64,000 nucleotides of DNA. It comes from Charina bottae (Eukaryota > Chordata > Lepidosauria > Squamata > Charinaidae). The notes beneath the pieces were generated by a model that made no database searches, was not told the origin of the DNA, and saw nothing but the letters and a program-made list of their open reading frames with translations. Position numbers and translations under genes: made by a program. The DNA lies in NCBI GenBank assembly GCA_023362775.1, contig JALMGJ010000003.1, positions 581,001-645,000 of the forward strand. Reading direction: 5' to 3'. This document shows positions 9,015 through 18,722 of the stretch, piece after piece. The number at the start of each line of letters is the position of its first letter. The stretch's first letter is position 1.

Positions 9015-10020
9015 GAAAGAACATCATATATATTTTTAACCCTGATCAAATAAACTGAATTTTTATTCCTTTATATTCCTTCTTTTTGCTTTTAAAGATC
9101 TTGATGTTTATTCCCTTTAAATAGTGTCTCAAAAGCTGATTTCTTTTCATTTTCTCTTTGTCTTTTTTCAGGAACTCCTCTGTAAGTATAACACATCTCT
9201 TTTGTAAGTCCAAGATGGGAATGTTGTCCAAGTCACTCTTCTGATGTATTATTTGTATATCCCTTTTAGTTATTGAGAAATCATCCGGTTTCATTTGTAA
9301 GTCCTGTGTAACAGCTTTTTCCACATCATTCTTGTATCTTCTCGTTTTTAAATCCATATCCAAAGCAGCCTGGTTCTCAGTTGTATCCTCTTCTATCTCC
9401 TCTTTTAAACCCATTTTTATGGTAGCAGACAAACTTAAGAGAAATTTCTGAGTGCATTGTTACCAAATATCTTTGAATTCTTCCAAAGAATTATTTTTAA
9501 TTCTTTTCTCCATTCTGTATTAGTGGGTCTCTTCTCCTTTAATTATAATCTTTAGCTCTTTCTGGTTGCCTCTAGTGTCCAGCCTTCAAAGTCTCCTCTT
9601 ATCATGTTTTTCTCTAATCCACATTTTCCCGTGGGAGGGTTTCTTACACTTCGATTCAAAATATTCATATATTTTTAATAAGATTTTAAACAACCCACAT
9701 AATTAGTAATAATTAGTTTCAAAATCATATTTCCAATCCACCTGGCCCCTTAGTCCATTTAAAACTTTCCAAAGTTAATGTTCTAATCACCCCTTTGCCG
9801 TTTGTTTCAGAATTTAAAAAAATTAAGTTTTAAACTTACATGAAACTTCTTTCACTGAGGATTGAAGGAGAATCACACGGTGTAATAAAACTTGTCTTGC
9901 CGAAGGTTCTTAATATCCAAAAAGTAGTTAACAAGAAATTTCCTAAAACGATTAACCCAGTGTCCATTTGAAGGCTCCGAACCATGGCTTGGGCAAAGCT
10001 GACTTTCCCTCGGCTCCCAG
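9015..10020 (-). pseudogene. L1-like LINE ORF1 remnant
   Basis: The - strand frame 9432-9046 is lysine/glutamate-rich and helix-forming (KTRRYKNDVEK, FLKKDKEKMKRNQLL), as in ORF1-type proteins of L1/Tx1-like LINEs. The remaining sequence up to about 10020 is AT-rich without a clear frame. It interrupts the BovB fragment. The family assignment is by composition and gross resemblance, so confidence is low. Confidence 0.4.
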
Positions 10021-10049
10021 CGCTCTAAACATTAAACATCTTAATATAA

Positions 10050-10135
10050 TCTCAAATTGGGAGCTGCCCAGAGTTCGGTATAAGATGGGCGGCTATATAA
10101 ATGTTATAAATAAACAGATAAACAAATAAATAATT
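10050..10135 (+). repeat. L2-type 3' end
   Basis: The string GAGCTGCCCAGAGTTCGG...GATGGGCGGCTATATAAATG followed by ATAAATAAACAG repeats is the conserved 3' end shared with other L2 tails in the window (20.03, 28.99, 45.06 and 45.64 kb). Confidence 0.7.
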
Positions 10136-10674
10136 GTAGCATGTTAAGTGCAATCAGTAGTTTGAACATTCCTTAGCGGTGCCTTTTTTGATACTGGAAT
10201 ATAGATTGATTTTTTTTCTTGTCCTTTGATCCCTTCCATATCTGCTTACAAAGTACAATAGTACTTTAACTGCCTCATTTTGCAAGGTTTTAGACATCTC
10301 ATCTGATATTTCATCAACTGCTATAACTTTGTTGTCAGTAATATTTTTAGAGTCCATTTAACTACACTTTCCAAAATGTCTGGCTCTATTTCAGTGATCC
10401 AACCTCTACTTTTTAAAAACAGTTTAAAACAGTCTTTTAAAAACCTCTACCTGTTAAAAACAGTTCTTGCTTACAGTCACACTATCTCTCCATGGTATCT
10501 TTTTTTCTGCAATGGATGTTTCCCTTCATTTCTATAATTTTCTTAAATAAATTTCTTGTTTTTCCCATTTGATAGTTATCTGTTGCCCCAGGAACTCTGG
10601 ATTCTTTAAACCTGGCATGCTTCGCCAATTAACACGCAAGGCAGAAATCTCTTTTATAGCTTTATTCCTTACAG

Positions 10675-10897
10675 CAGAGCTTTCCAAACTTTTCATGTTG
10701 GTGACACACTTTTTAGACATGCATCATTTCACAACACACTCTTACAGCAGGGCAGGTTTGGAGGCAGCAGGGCACAAGGCAGGCACTAGGACCTGTGCGG
10801 AATCCTGGCAGGGCTCGGAGACAGCAGCAGCCACGACACACCCAGACACTGCAGCCGACACACTAACGTGTCGCAACACACAGTTTGGAAAGCTCTG
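10675..10897. mobile_element. Short hAT MITE, 223 bp
   Basis: Terminal inverted repeats CAGAGCTTTCCAAACT and its complement at 10882-10897 are flanked by 8-bp duplications CCTTACAG (10667-10674) and CCTTCCAG (10898-10905), one mismatch. It has no coding capacity. A related left end occurs at 25243. Confidence 0.85.
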
Positions 10898-10905
10898 CCT
10901 TCCAG

Positions 10906-11231
10906 GATAATGGCACTTGGAAATTGGCTTTCAAGGCAAGCACCGAAAAAGAAATTCTAAGGCATCAGGTTTTAAACAGTTACTATCAGAAAACCATTAC
11001 ATCATAAGCAAATACAATTTCATTGGTATGCAATAATTATTCACACCCCTGGGTGGGCAAAACACTCCCCAAAGGTGGGCACTAATACCCAAGGGTGGGC
11101 ACTTGCTGTTGCTAAGGGAAATATGAGCTAAGCTGGTGCCTTATCTATTAGGTTACAAGCACCTCCTGCTGTGTACCATTCTCCACTTTCTATCCATTGT
11201 GTGATACCGCACACAATACATAAAGGGAAAG
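10906..11231. other. No gene recognised; short GGTGGGCA-type direct repeats
   Basis: The stretch has no frame of note. Around 11047-11105 the words GGGTGGGCAAAACACTCCCC, AGGTGGGCACTAATACCC and GGGTGGGCACTTG form an imperfect short tandem. Confidence 0.5.
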
Positions 11232-11244
11232 CAATTTGAACCCA

Positions 11245-11505
11245 TGTCTGTAGCTTGAATCATGTCAACTGGATTTCTATTTTCTCAGTGGAAACGTTTC
11301 GCTCCTTATCCAAGGAGCTTCTTCAGTCTGAGCAAAGTTGGTAAGGGAATCCTAAATATGTTTCTAGGTTCCCTTACCAACTTTGCTCAGACTGAAGAAG
11401 CTCCTTGGATAAGGAGCGAAACGTTTCCACTGAGAAAATAGAAATCCAGTTGACATGATTCAAGCTACAGACAATTCCACCTGGATGACTGAGAACCTTC
11501 ATAGA
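11245..11505 (+). mobile_element. Penelope-derived foldback insertion (inverted terminal segments only)
   Basis: The insertion is flanked by a perfect 13-bp duplication CAATTTGAACCCA (11232-11244 and 11506-11518). It consists of two exact 104-bp inverted arms (11246-11349 and 11369-11472) around a 19-bp spacer, then the terminal tail ending GAGAACCTTCATAGA. The arms match the 3' end of the Penelope-like element at 18.59-18.72 kb. No coding sequence is included. Inverted terminal duplication and target duplications of this size are known for Penelope elements; a stand-alone copy made only of terminal arms is unusual. Confidence 0.85.
11392..11422 (+). ncRNA. Hammerhead-ribozyme-like core in Penelope terminal segment
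   Basis: CTGAAGA (11392-11398) is followed by stem AGCTCCTT-GGAT-AAGGAGC and GAAAC (11418-11422). This fits the hammerhead consensus CUGANGA - helix II - GAAA. The next bases GTTT would give a minimal palindromic helix III (ACGT), as in dimer-acting ribozymes. Penelope-like elements are known to carry hammerhead motifs at their termini. The same core is present in the opposite arm on the - strand. Activity is not shown by sequence. Confidence 0.6.
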
Positions 11506-11518
11506 CAATTTGAACCCA

Positions 11519-11740
11519 GTTTGCAAGTTTATTATCTGCTCTGTTCCCAGCAGTTATTGAAGGCATAATGTTTCTGGTGCCTTCTTCAAATTAACCCTAA
11601 ATCACCATTCCATCAATCTTCAGTACTTTGCTTTGCTTATTTAAATATAACTCCTTGTCTGTTCTTGCTCTAATCCATAACTCAACTTTTAGTAAAATCT
11701 ACAGTATGTAAACAGTACTTGGTCCAATGAAATGTCAAGC
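11519..11740. other. No feature recognised
   Basis: AT-rich sequence between the Penelope foldback and a decayed SINE, with no frame, repeat or motif that I can support. Confidence 0.4.
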
Positions 11741-11746
11741 GAGAGC

Positions 11747-11960
11747 CAGGGTGTTGTAGCAATTCACTTCCAGGACTAGGACCAGAAAGGCCCATATTCA
11801 CATCCCAGTTCAGCCATGAAGTCACTGAGCAAGGTCAGTCATGACATGGTCAGTCATGCTTTCAGTTTAACCTACCTGACAGGATTATTTAGAGGATAAA
11901 GTGGAAAATAAGACAGTCAAATGGAATAGATATGTACCTGAGCACTGCTATATATGCCAT
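11747..11960 (+). mobile_element. Decayed tRNA/CORE-type (MIR-like) SINE
   Basis: The order of words GAGCCAGGGTG, GGACTAGGACC, CAGTTCAGCCATGAAGTCAC, AAGGTCAGTCATGAC and AACCTACCTGACAGGATT matches the consensus layout of MIR-like squamate SINEs (tRNA head, CORE body). It is heavily mutated, so boundaries are approximate. Confidence 0.55.
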
Positions 11961-12084
11961 ATGAAATGGTTTACCTTTAATTAAAAGTTGGATATGGATA
12001 TAGAAGCTGAAACAAGGCTTGCACAAGAGATGCTAGTCAAACTGATCTGTTACACTGACCATTAGCAAAATTCCATGCAGTTTA

Positions 12085-13440
12085 TTGTACTATATCATAG
12101 TGGCCTCACTCGCTGGATCGTCACCTTGTTGTGGTGAGTGGGCTTGTGTGTTCTCAATGAACCCTGTGAGCGAAGCCGTTGGGAGTCATGTACTCCTGGT
12201 AGGGTCACCCATGGCGGTAAGGTCCAGGGGGAGGAACCAGACAAAGAACGATCCAAGAAAGTCCTCAACGGCAGAACAGGCGGAAGATAACAAGGTCTAT
12301 TGTTACATCAGCTGCGAAGGTGGATGAAGGCTGCAGCAGACAAAAGGTCACCAATCGTCATGGTATCCATGCCATTGGATTAGAGCCTTTTTCTGTGAAG
12401 GTTGTGTGCTGATCGTTGTGCACCGATCTCCACACATAAAACAAATTCACGCACAGGTGTCTTCCAACCACACCAAACCCAAAACAACCAAAAGTCCCAT
12501 GGCGATTGACGAATGGCAACGGGGGCAGGACTGTGAAATCCGGAAGCTCCTAGTCACGGATCAGCACATGGGCGGTGGATACGGATTCAGTCGCCCTGAC
12601 TCAAGGATCGAGGCAGTTGAGTAGTTCGGCAGCTGTATCCATGACTGAGCAGCCCTATTTAGGATCCACTCTGCTCAGAAAGTGTAGCTTTCTCCCGAAT
12701 GAAGCGTAGAGTGTTTGAGGATCGGGACATTCGCAGGGAGACCAAAATGCTTGTTTACAAAGCCATTGTACTACCAACCCTTCTGTACGCCTGTGAAACA
12801 TGGACCCTCTACAAACGCCACCTCCAACTTCTTGAAAGATTCCATCAACGCTGCCTCCGAAAAATTCTGCAAATTACTTGGGAAGATAGGCGGACTAATG
12901 TTAGCGTATTAGAAGAAGCGAAAACCACCAGCATTGAAAACAATGATCATCCAACATCAACTTCGCTGGACCGGTCATGTTGTTCGAATGCCTGACCATC
13001 GTCTTCCAAAGCAGCTACTTTACTCCCAACTTAAGAATGGAAAACGGAATATTGGTGGACAGCAAAAGAGATTCAAAGATACTCTCAAAGCTAATTTAAA
13101 AAAATGTAATATCAGCATTGAGAACTGGGAAGCCCTAACTCATGAGCGTTTCAATTGGAGGTCAGCCTTTATTAATGGCGCTATGGACTTTGAAGAAGCA
13201 CGAGTACAGGGCGAAAGGGAGAAAAGAGCTAAAAGGAAGGCACGTCAGGCAAACCCTCATCATGACCGTCTCCCACCCGGAAACCTATGCCCTCATTGTG
13301 GGAGGTTGTGCGGATCCAGAATTGGCCTTTATAGCCACTTACGGATCCACTGTTAAAATTTTACCTTTGGAAGACAATCTTACTCGGCTACGAGTGATCG
13401 CCAATGATCATAGTGGCAGAAGCAGACTAGCTACAAGTAG
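12085..13440 (+). mobile_element. Internally deleted RTE-like LINE: 5' leader fused to C-terminal coding end
   Basis: 12085-12670 is a leader without a long frame. At about 12690 it passes straight into the C-terminal part of a LINE protein (VFEDRDIRRETKMLVYKAIV, then ALTHERFNWRSAFINGAM) and a final zinc-finger-like motif CPHCGRLCGSRIGLYSHLRIHC-type cluster at about 13288-13353. The same C-terminal region is found on the - strand at 58.6 and 61.5-62.0 kb in the larger copy. Endonuclease and most of the reverse transcriptase are missing, so the copy is non-autonomous. One frameshift separates 12699-12995 from 12934-13356. Confidence 0.75.
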
Positions 13441-13755
13441 GTAGCAACACCTGGTTGTCTTGTCTGGGCTCAGGATTAGGCTGGGTTAGGACTTGGGTGG
13501 GAAACTTCAATTGAATTCCAAGGCTAGAAGTTAGAATAGGAAGTTGAAGAAACAACCTGGAGAAAGTTAATGGCAAACCACTTCCATATTGTCACCAAGA
13601 AAATATATGGCTGTGTCCAGGAAATCACTAGAAATAGAATTTGATTTAGAAACTTTGTTTTCTGTAGATTCAGTCAATCCAATTCATGTTTAACTGTCTT
13701 AATTTTAGGAATACTTCAACTTTATTTTTGTGTTTGATTTTTTTTACCTGCAGCA
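13441..13755. other. No gene recognised
   Basis: It holds a short block (AATGGCAAACCACTTCC at about 13569-13585) like those in the leader of BovB elements, and otherwise nothing I can assign. Confidence 0.4.
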
Positions 13756-13763
13756 ATTGAGAG

Positions 13764-14542
13764 CAGGCCCGCAACTAGGGTCTGTGTCACCCAGGGCAAA
13801 CATGGATTCCGCACCCCCCCATGGATTCCGTGCCCCTCCGCAGGGTCGAGTCCCTCGTCCCCCGCAGGGAACAGCAGCACGGCGGGATGTGGGGGAGGAA
13901 GGGGACCCTCCCCATCCCCTGGGGCACCGGGGCTCCCGCTAGCCGGCATGGATGGGGCAGGGGAGGGTGCCACGGGTAGCCCCGGTGCAGCCGAGAGATG
14001 CCGCCTTACCCCCAGAAGTGCCCCCGCTGGCGCACCGTGCAGCCCAGTGGCTCGGGGGCTGCTCTGGGCAATGGCAGCGCCCCCCCTGGAGCATCAGAGT
14101 GACGGGACCATCCTGCGCCTCCCTCCCTCCGCGGCGAGCACCGGTGAATCAAGCACAGCAGGCGGGAAGAGGCGCCTCTGCAGAAATGCTCGGCTCGGCT
14201 ACCGGGGCGCACCTGCCCAGAAGCAAGCTGGGATTGAGGGCGGTGCTTGGTGGATGTGGATTGGCTGCGGCCTCGGCCAATGGCGAGCGTGCGTGAGAGC
14301 TGCTCGGCCTCCTTGGGCAGGCTGTCCAGCCTGTCTCCATGCTGCCCCGCAGCCAATCACCGCCAGCAGGGACAGTCCCCCGCCGTTGCATGCTGCGCCC
14401 TACCGGCGATCGCTGTCAACACGACACATGGTATTCAAGTGCCAGGAAACAGTCAGTATACAAATACTATTTTGTCATTTTGGCACACACCCCCAGCGCG
14501 GCGCCCAGGGCCGCTTGCCCCCCCCCCCCAGTTGCGGCCCTG
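13764..14542. mobile_element. GC-rich non-autonomous hAT element, 779 bp
   Basis: Ends CAGGCCCGCAACT and AGTTGCGGCCCTG are inverted repeats with one mismatch, flanked by a perfect 8-bp duplication ATTGAGAG (13756-13763 and 14543-14550). The interior is GC-rich with overlapping frames on both strands but no transposase. It joins the other GC-rich hAT elements here as a class distinct from the AT-rich background. Confidence 0.88.
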
Positions 14543-14550
14543 ATTGAGAG

Positions 14551-15120
14551 ACTCTTGCCAGATTACAATCATTCCAAAAAAAATCCATGAACAATGCAAA
14601 TTATACAATTGTGAAAAGCCATTAAAAATTAAAACCATAAAATAAAAATAGTAGAAACAACAAACCAAATAACAAGAAAAAAGATGGCTTTATTTAAGGA
14701 TCAAAAGCCCACTTAATAATTTTGTTTTCTACATTTAAATTAAAATAAATTAATTTTCTAAAGCCTAGTAAGGTAGCTGATCAAATTTCAGAGGGCAAAG
14801 AGTTCCATAATATTGACATTCTCCTTACCATACAGAAGTGGGAACACATTGTTAATAGATTCTCCAAGGAACTCCATATTAAGAGGGTTGAAGTTGGATG
14901 AAGGTTTGGAGGTCATGGGTGGCAGTTAATTTTATTTGGCCAGGGAGTAATATGACCAGGGCAAAGGGCTGATTGAAATGCCTTCCATCTCTAAACATTT
15001 GCTCCAAAATAAAAGCAAGATTAAGTTGTGTCTGCCTACATGTATTGGGCCCAAGATCATGTTCCCACAAGGCCCTAGTGGACATGGAGTCCATGAATCT
15101 TTGAGTTCTATTTAAACCAA
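14551..15120. other. No clear gene; possible L2-derived sequence near its end
   Basis: The first 300 bp is AT-rich. From about 14850 a - strand frame (15094-14879) leads into the L2 fragment that follows, but I cannot match it to a domain. Confidence 0.35.
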
Positions 15121-15123
15121 CCC

Positions 15124-15420
15124 TTAAGGCATGGAGTTTGAGGTCAACTCAGCACCAGTAGCCAAGGAAACTCCAATACTAGCCTCAGGACCAGAACAAG
15201 GAGCTTGGGGAAGGATTCCACTAGGTAGCAGGGCGGTTTGCATGCTTAACGTATAGCATTTGCACCATACAATCTTTGGAGCAGGGTTCCTGGTTGCAGA
15301 AAAGGTCTCTTTAAAGAATAATGCTACCCCTCCTCTCTGGCCCTGACATTGAGGCTGGTGAAGAACCTGGAACTCAGGAAGGCAGATCTCAGAAAGGGCC
15401 ACATCAGTGACTGCATCCTG
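15124..15420 (-). pseudogene. L2 LINE endonuclease-region fragment
   Basis: The - strand frame reads ALSEICLPEFQVLHQP followed by RGGVALFFKETF. This corresponds to the block LSEMCPAGFQVWHQP...GGGVAGVIRES in the longer L2 copy at 42.2-42.3 kb. It is a short decayed piece of the apurinic-type endonuclease domain. Confidence 0.7.
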
Positions 15421-15780
15421 TCAGGTTAAGGTCTAATGATACACTTCTTCTCAATCCCCACTTGAAGTGATGACTGAGGACCAGGGTATTCCGTGGATAA
15501 GTCGCACAGCAGACAGTATGTTTCAGGGTAGAAGCTGACTGTGGGACTTGATGGGTGTTGGTTTCTACTGGCTTCAATGTATGCGATAGTTAATGCTCAC
15601 ACAGAGAAAAAAATCATGAGACAAACTTCATTAGTGAACAGAATTTTACTTCTTTTTGTAGTAAGAAGTTAAGACAAAGAATTATAGCTTCTCCAAGGAA
15701 GTAAAATAAGGCAATAATGCACAAGATATTAATTAGCAAGCTTTGATACCACATACAACTTATAAATTCTAAACCTTATT

Positions 15781-17300
15781 TCATAGAATCATAGGGTTGG
15801 AAGGGACCTTGGAGGACTTCTAGTCCAACCCCCTGCCTAAGCCTAAGGCAGGAATCCTCATACCATCTCAGGCAAATGGTTGTCCAATCTTTTCTTGAAA
15901 ACCTTCAGCGATGGAACACCCACAACTCTGGGGGGCAAGTGTAGGGATTCTGAAACGTTAATAACAGAAACCCACACAGTTTTAATTAGTTATAGCAGAG
16001 CAGAAGCGCCCAGCAACTTGCACAAAGGCTTATTTTATAGTTCAGAGAAATAAAGACACTTAACACATTAGTTAGTGTTAAAGAAAAAAAAAGGTAGCTT
16101 ACAGTTTATTGCAGTTCTCGATACAAATCAGTTCCATGGTAGAAACGGCCCAGTGCATGTGAGCAAGAAAGTTCTGACGAAGCCTACATTCTTCTAATGC
16201 AGACCACCTGAATGGAAGTAAGGAAGCCATGAGGAGGGAAGAATTCCCCTCATGCCTTGTGCAGGCCCCGAGGAGAAAGAGAAGAGGAACAGGAAATCGG
16301 GGTTCAAGCCGCTCCCACACAAAGCAGCAAAGCTAGGTTGCAGCAGAGCCGCCCCTCCTTTGTGTTCGTGTGAGACAGGCTTGGTTGAAACCCCATATTT
16401 CCAACAGCAAGCTGTTCCACTGCTTAATACATAGTTCTCACTGTCAGGAAATTCCTCCTTATGACAAGCTTCCACCCATTGCTTCTTGTCCTACCCTCAG
16501 GTGCTATGGAGAATAAATCAATGCCCTCTTCCCTGCGCCAGCCCTTCAAGTATTAGAAGACTGCTATCCTGTCTCCCCTCAGTCTTCTCTTCATTAAGCT
16601 AAACATACCTAGTTCCTTTAGCTGTTCTTCATAGGATTTAGCCTCCAGACCCCTTATCACCTTTGTTGCTCTTCTCTGCACTCTTTCTAGGGCCTCAGTA
16701 TCTTTTCTGTATTGTGGTGACCAGAACTGGACACAGTATTCCAAGCATGGCCTTACCCATGCGGCATAGAGCTGTACTATCACTTCCCATGACCTTGATA
16801 CTATCCCTCTGTTGATGCAGCCCAGGACTGCATTGGCTTTTTTGGCAGCTGCAGCACACTGCTGACTCATACTTAAGCGGTGGTCCACCAGGACACCTAG
16901 ATCCCTCTCATAGGCACTACTGTTGAGCCAGGTACTGCCTATCTTGTACCTGTGCATCTGGTTTTTCATGCCTAAGTGCAGGACCTTACATTTCTTGCCA
17001 TTGAACTTCATCTTGTTGGATACGGCCCAATGCTCATGTCTATCAAGATGCTTCTGAATCTTGAGTCTATCTTCCGAAGTGTTCACGTTTCTCCCCAGCT
17101 TTGTGTCATCTGAAAATTTGATGAGTGTCCCTTCAATCCCCTCACCTAGGTCATTTATGAAGATGTTTTCAGTATAATCCCACACCAATATAAGCATAGT
17201 CTTACCCACTGAGTGCCATTGGTGGGGCAGACGTTGAGGAAGCATTCTTTTTGCAGTCCCTTTTCTTGATTGGGTGGTGTTTTTCATGTGTGAAGCCATG
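15781..17300 (-). mobile_element. CR1 LINE, 3' half, split by a solo LTR
   Basis: The - strand frame 17299-16553 covers the RT palm and C-terminal part: IKFSDDTKLG is the active-site block (SDD where ADD is usual), then ERDLGVLVDHRLSMSQQCAAA, CLEYCVQFWSPQYRKD and ERVQRRATKVIRGLE, all in CR1 order. The 3' UTR continues to 15781 and ends with the CR1-typical TCATAGAATCATAGGGTTGG block. A solo LTR (15940-16406) sits in this 3' region. The frame is open over about 245 codons, so this copy is younger than the one at 6.5-8.6 kb. Confidence 0.88.
15940..16406 (-). mobile_element. Solo LTR, 467 bp
   Basis: The insert starts TGTAGGG and ends CCAACA, and is flanked by a perfect 5-bp duplication GCAAG (15935-15939 and 16407-16411). 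It interrupts an otherwise collinear CR1 3' region. On the - strand it reads TGTTGG...CCTACA with a polyadenylation signal GCAATAAACTG (complement of about 16103-16113), so - is the likelier orientation. No internal sequence remains, so it arose by LTR-LTR recombination. Parent family is unknown. Confidence 0.8.
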
Positions 17301-17309
17301 GCATACTTC

Positions 17310-17600
17310 TTTATTCTATTTATTTACTTATCCCATTTAGAGGCTGCCTGACTCCAGATGATTCTGGGTGCCTCACATTAAACATTAAGAACTAAAAAAA
17401 AAAAGAACAGATCATAAGCTCCCAGAAGACATGTTCTAAATAACAATAAAACAATCTACAGGGACTCAACCACCACTTGGCCTCAAGGCCTGGGAGAATA
17501 ACCAAGTTTTTAGTGACTTTCTGAACATCATCAGGGTGAGAGCAGTAGGGATCCCTGGGGGGATGCTGTTCTAGAGAGCAGGCACTGCTTAAGAGCGTTT
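17310..17600 (-). repeat. Possible L2-derived 3' repeat fragment
   Basis: The words TTATTTACTTATCCC and the CTGCCTGACTCCAGATGATTCTGGGTG block look like a reverse-oriented LINE/SINE 3' end. The remaining 200 bp, up to the Penelope copy, contains GGGGGGATGCTGTTC and is repeat-like, but I cannot name it. Confidence 0.35.
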
Positions 17601-17621
17601 ACTGGAAGAGCCCTCCCCATT

Positions 17622-18509
17622 ATGTCTGCATGCAGCCAAGTGGGAACAACCTATAAAGTCCTCATTGGGACCGGTGGCAAGCTAGAAATAGGGATCTACA
17701 GGAAACCCACACACACAGATCAATATCTGATGTTTGACTCCCACCATCCACTACAGCACAAACTAGGAGTCATCAGGACATTGTCACGCAGAGCAGAAAC
17801 CATCCCCACCTCCATGGATTCCAAAAAGAATGAAAATCAGCACCTGAGAACAGCTCTGAAGGCCTGTGGATATCCAAATTGGGCCTTCACTAAATCTAAG
17901 TCTACCAGACCTAAAACAGCGACAGACAGGGCTGAGACTCAGAGTAAACGGGAGAACCTGGTCATTCCTTACATGGCTGGCGTGTCTGAAAAGATAAAAC
18001 GGATATTTGGCAAACACCACATACCTGTATATTTCAAACCCACCAACACACTGAGACAGAGGCTTGTACACCCCAAAGATCAAACTCCAAAACACAAGAA
18101 AAGCAATGTAGTGTATGCAATCCAGTGCAGCGAGGAGTGCTCTGAGCTCTACATTGGAGAAACCAAACAACCTTTGTACAGGAGGATGGCCCAATACAGG
18201 AGGAGCAACACCACAGGACCAGAGTCAGCAGTTTACCTTCATCTAAAGGAAAAAGGACACTCATTCGAGGACATTAATGTTCACATTTTAGACAGGGAAG
18301 ATACGTGGTTTGAAAGAGGGGTCAAGGAATCCATTTATGCCAACTTGGAAAATCCTTCTTTGAATAGAGGTGGGGGCCTCAGGCACAACCTTTCCCCTAT
18401 TTTCCTTCCTGCTTTGTCTTCTGTGCCTAGGAAGATTAAGACCATTTCGCAATCTCAACAACAGCAAGGTAATCTTAACGATCCTCCTTTGGATGATAAA
18501 GGGACTTAG
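17622..18509 (+). CDS. Penelope-like RT C-terminus plus GIY-YIG endonuclease (5'-truncated)
   Basis: The frame is open for 295 codons. Residues about 21-60 (KLEIGIYRKPTHTDQYLMF, then HHPLQHKLGVIRTLSRRA) are the conserved tail of Penelope reverse transcriptases. Residues about 162-230 form the GIY-YIG nuclease: NVVYAIQC, a CxxxC pair (QCSEEC), SELYIGETKQPLYRRM and a downstream FEDINVHILDRE. The apparent start is only the first Met after truncation. The endonuclease nicks target DNA for priming in this class. No internal stop is seen, so the 3' half is well preserved. Confidence 0.88.
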   Translation: MSACSQVGTTYKVLIGTGGKLEIGIYRKPTHTDQYLMFDSHHPLQHKLGVIRTLSRRAETIPTSMDSKKNENQHLRTALKACGYPNWAFTKSKSTRPKTATDRAETQSKRENLVIPYMAGVSEKIKRIFGKHHIPVYFKPTNTLRQRLVHPKDQTPKHKKSNVVYAIQCSEECSELYIGETKQPLYRRMAQYRRSNTTGPESAVYLHLKEKGHSFEDINVHILDREDTWFERGVKESIYANLENPSLNRGGGLRHNLSPIFLPALSSVPRKIKTISQSQQQQGNLNDPPLDDKGT

Positions 18510-18608
18510 AAATTAACATCTCAAATAACCATGACCTAGCCCCAGGTGCAAGGTCCCACAGCCACCCTAGAAACATATTTAACGATTCCCTTACTAACTT
18601 TGCTCAGA

Positions 18609-18639
18609 CTGAAGAAGCTTCTTGGATAAGGAGCGAAAC
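18609..18639 (+). ncRNA. Hammerhead-ribozyme-like core at Penelope 3' end
   Basis: CTGAAGA (18609-18615), stem AGCTTCTT-GGAT-AAGGAGC and GAAAC (18635-18639) match the hammerhead core. Relative to the 11.4-kb copy, one stem base differs (C to T) and still forms a G-U pair, which is consistent with a conserved helix II. The position, just after the coding region, is that reported for Penelope terminal ribozymes. Confidence 0.6.
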
Positions 18640-18722
18640 GTTTCCACTGAGAAAATAGAAATCCAGTTGACATGATTCAAGCTACAGACAATTCCACCTG
18701 GATGACTGAGAACCTTCATCGA

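Larger units (their letters stand above)
8641..10400 (-). mobile_element. BovB (RTE) LINE fragments, interrupted
   Basis: Read on the - strand, 10400-10154 encodes EPDILES, a degenerate AVKVL segment, and ending KKGTAKECSNY, matching the RT region of the full BovB copies at 21-24 kb and 54-57 kb. The copy resumes at about 9010-8925 (degenerate version of the IDY..AFD palm block) and 8790-8660 (a GKGV block). L1/L2-like sequence lies between (9015-10150), and a perfect palindrome (8791-8924) sits within the lower part. Several stops are present; it is a decayed fragment. Confidence 0.65.
17600..18722 (+). mobile_element. Penelope-like retroelement, 3' half with terminal hammerhead segment
   Basis: The copy begins within the reverse transcriptase C-terminal region and contains the complete GIY-YIG endonuclease frame. 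After about 80 bp it ends in the terminal segment (about 18590-18722) that is duplicated in the foldbacks at 11.2 and 50.3 kb. The 5' part of the element is missing, as is common in truncated retroinsertions. The right end runs into GACACACACACA. Confidence 0.88.
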
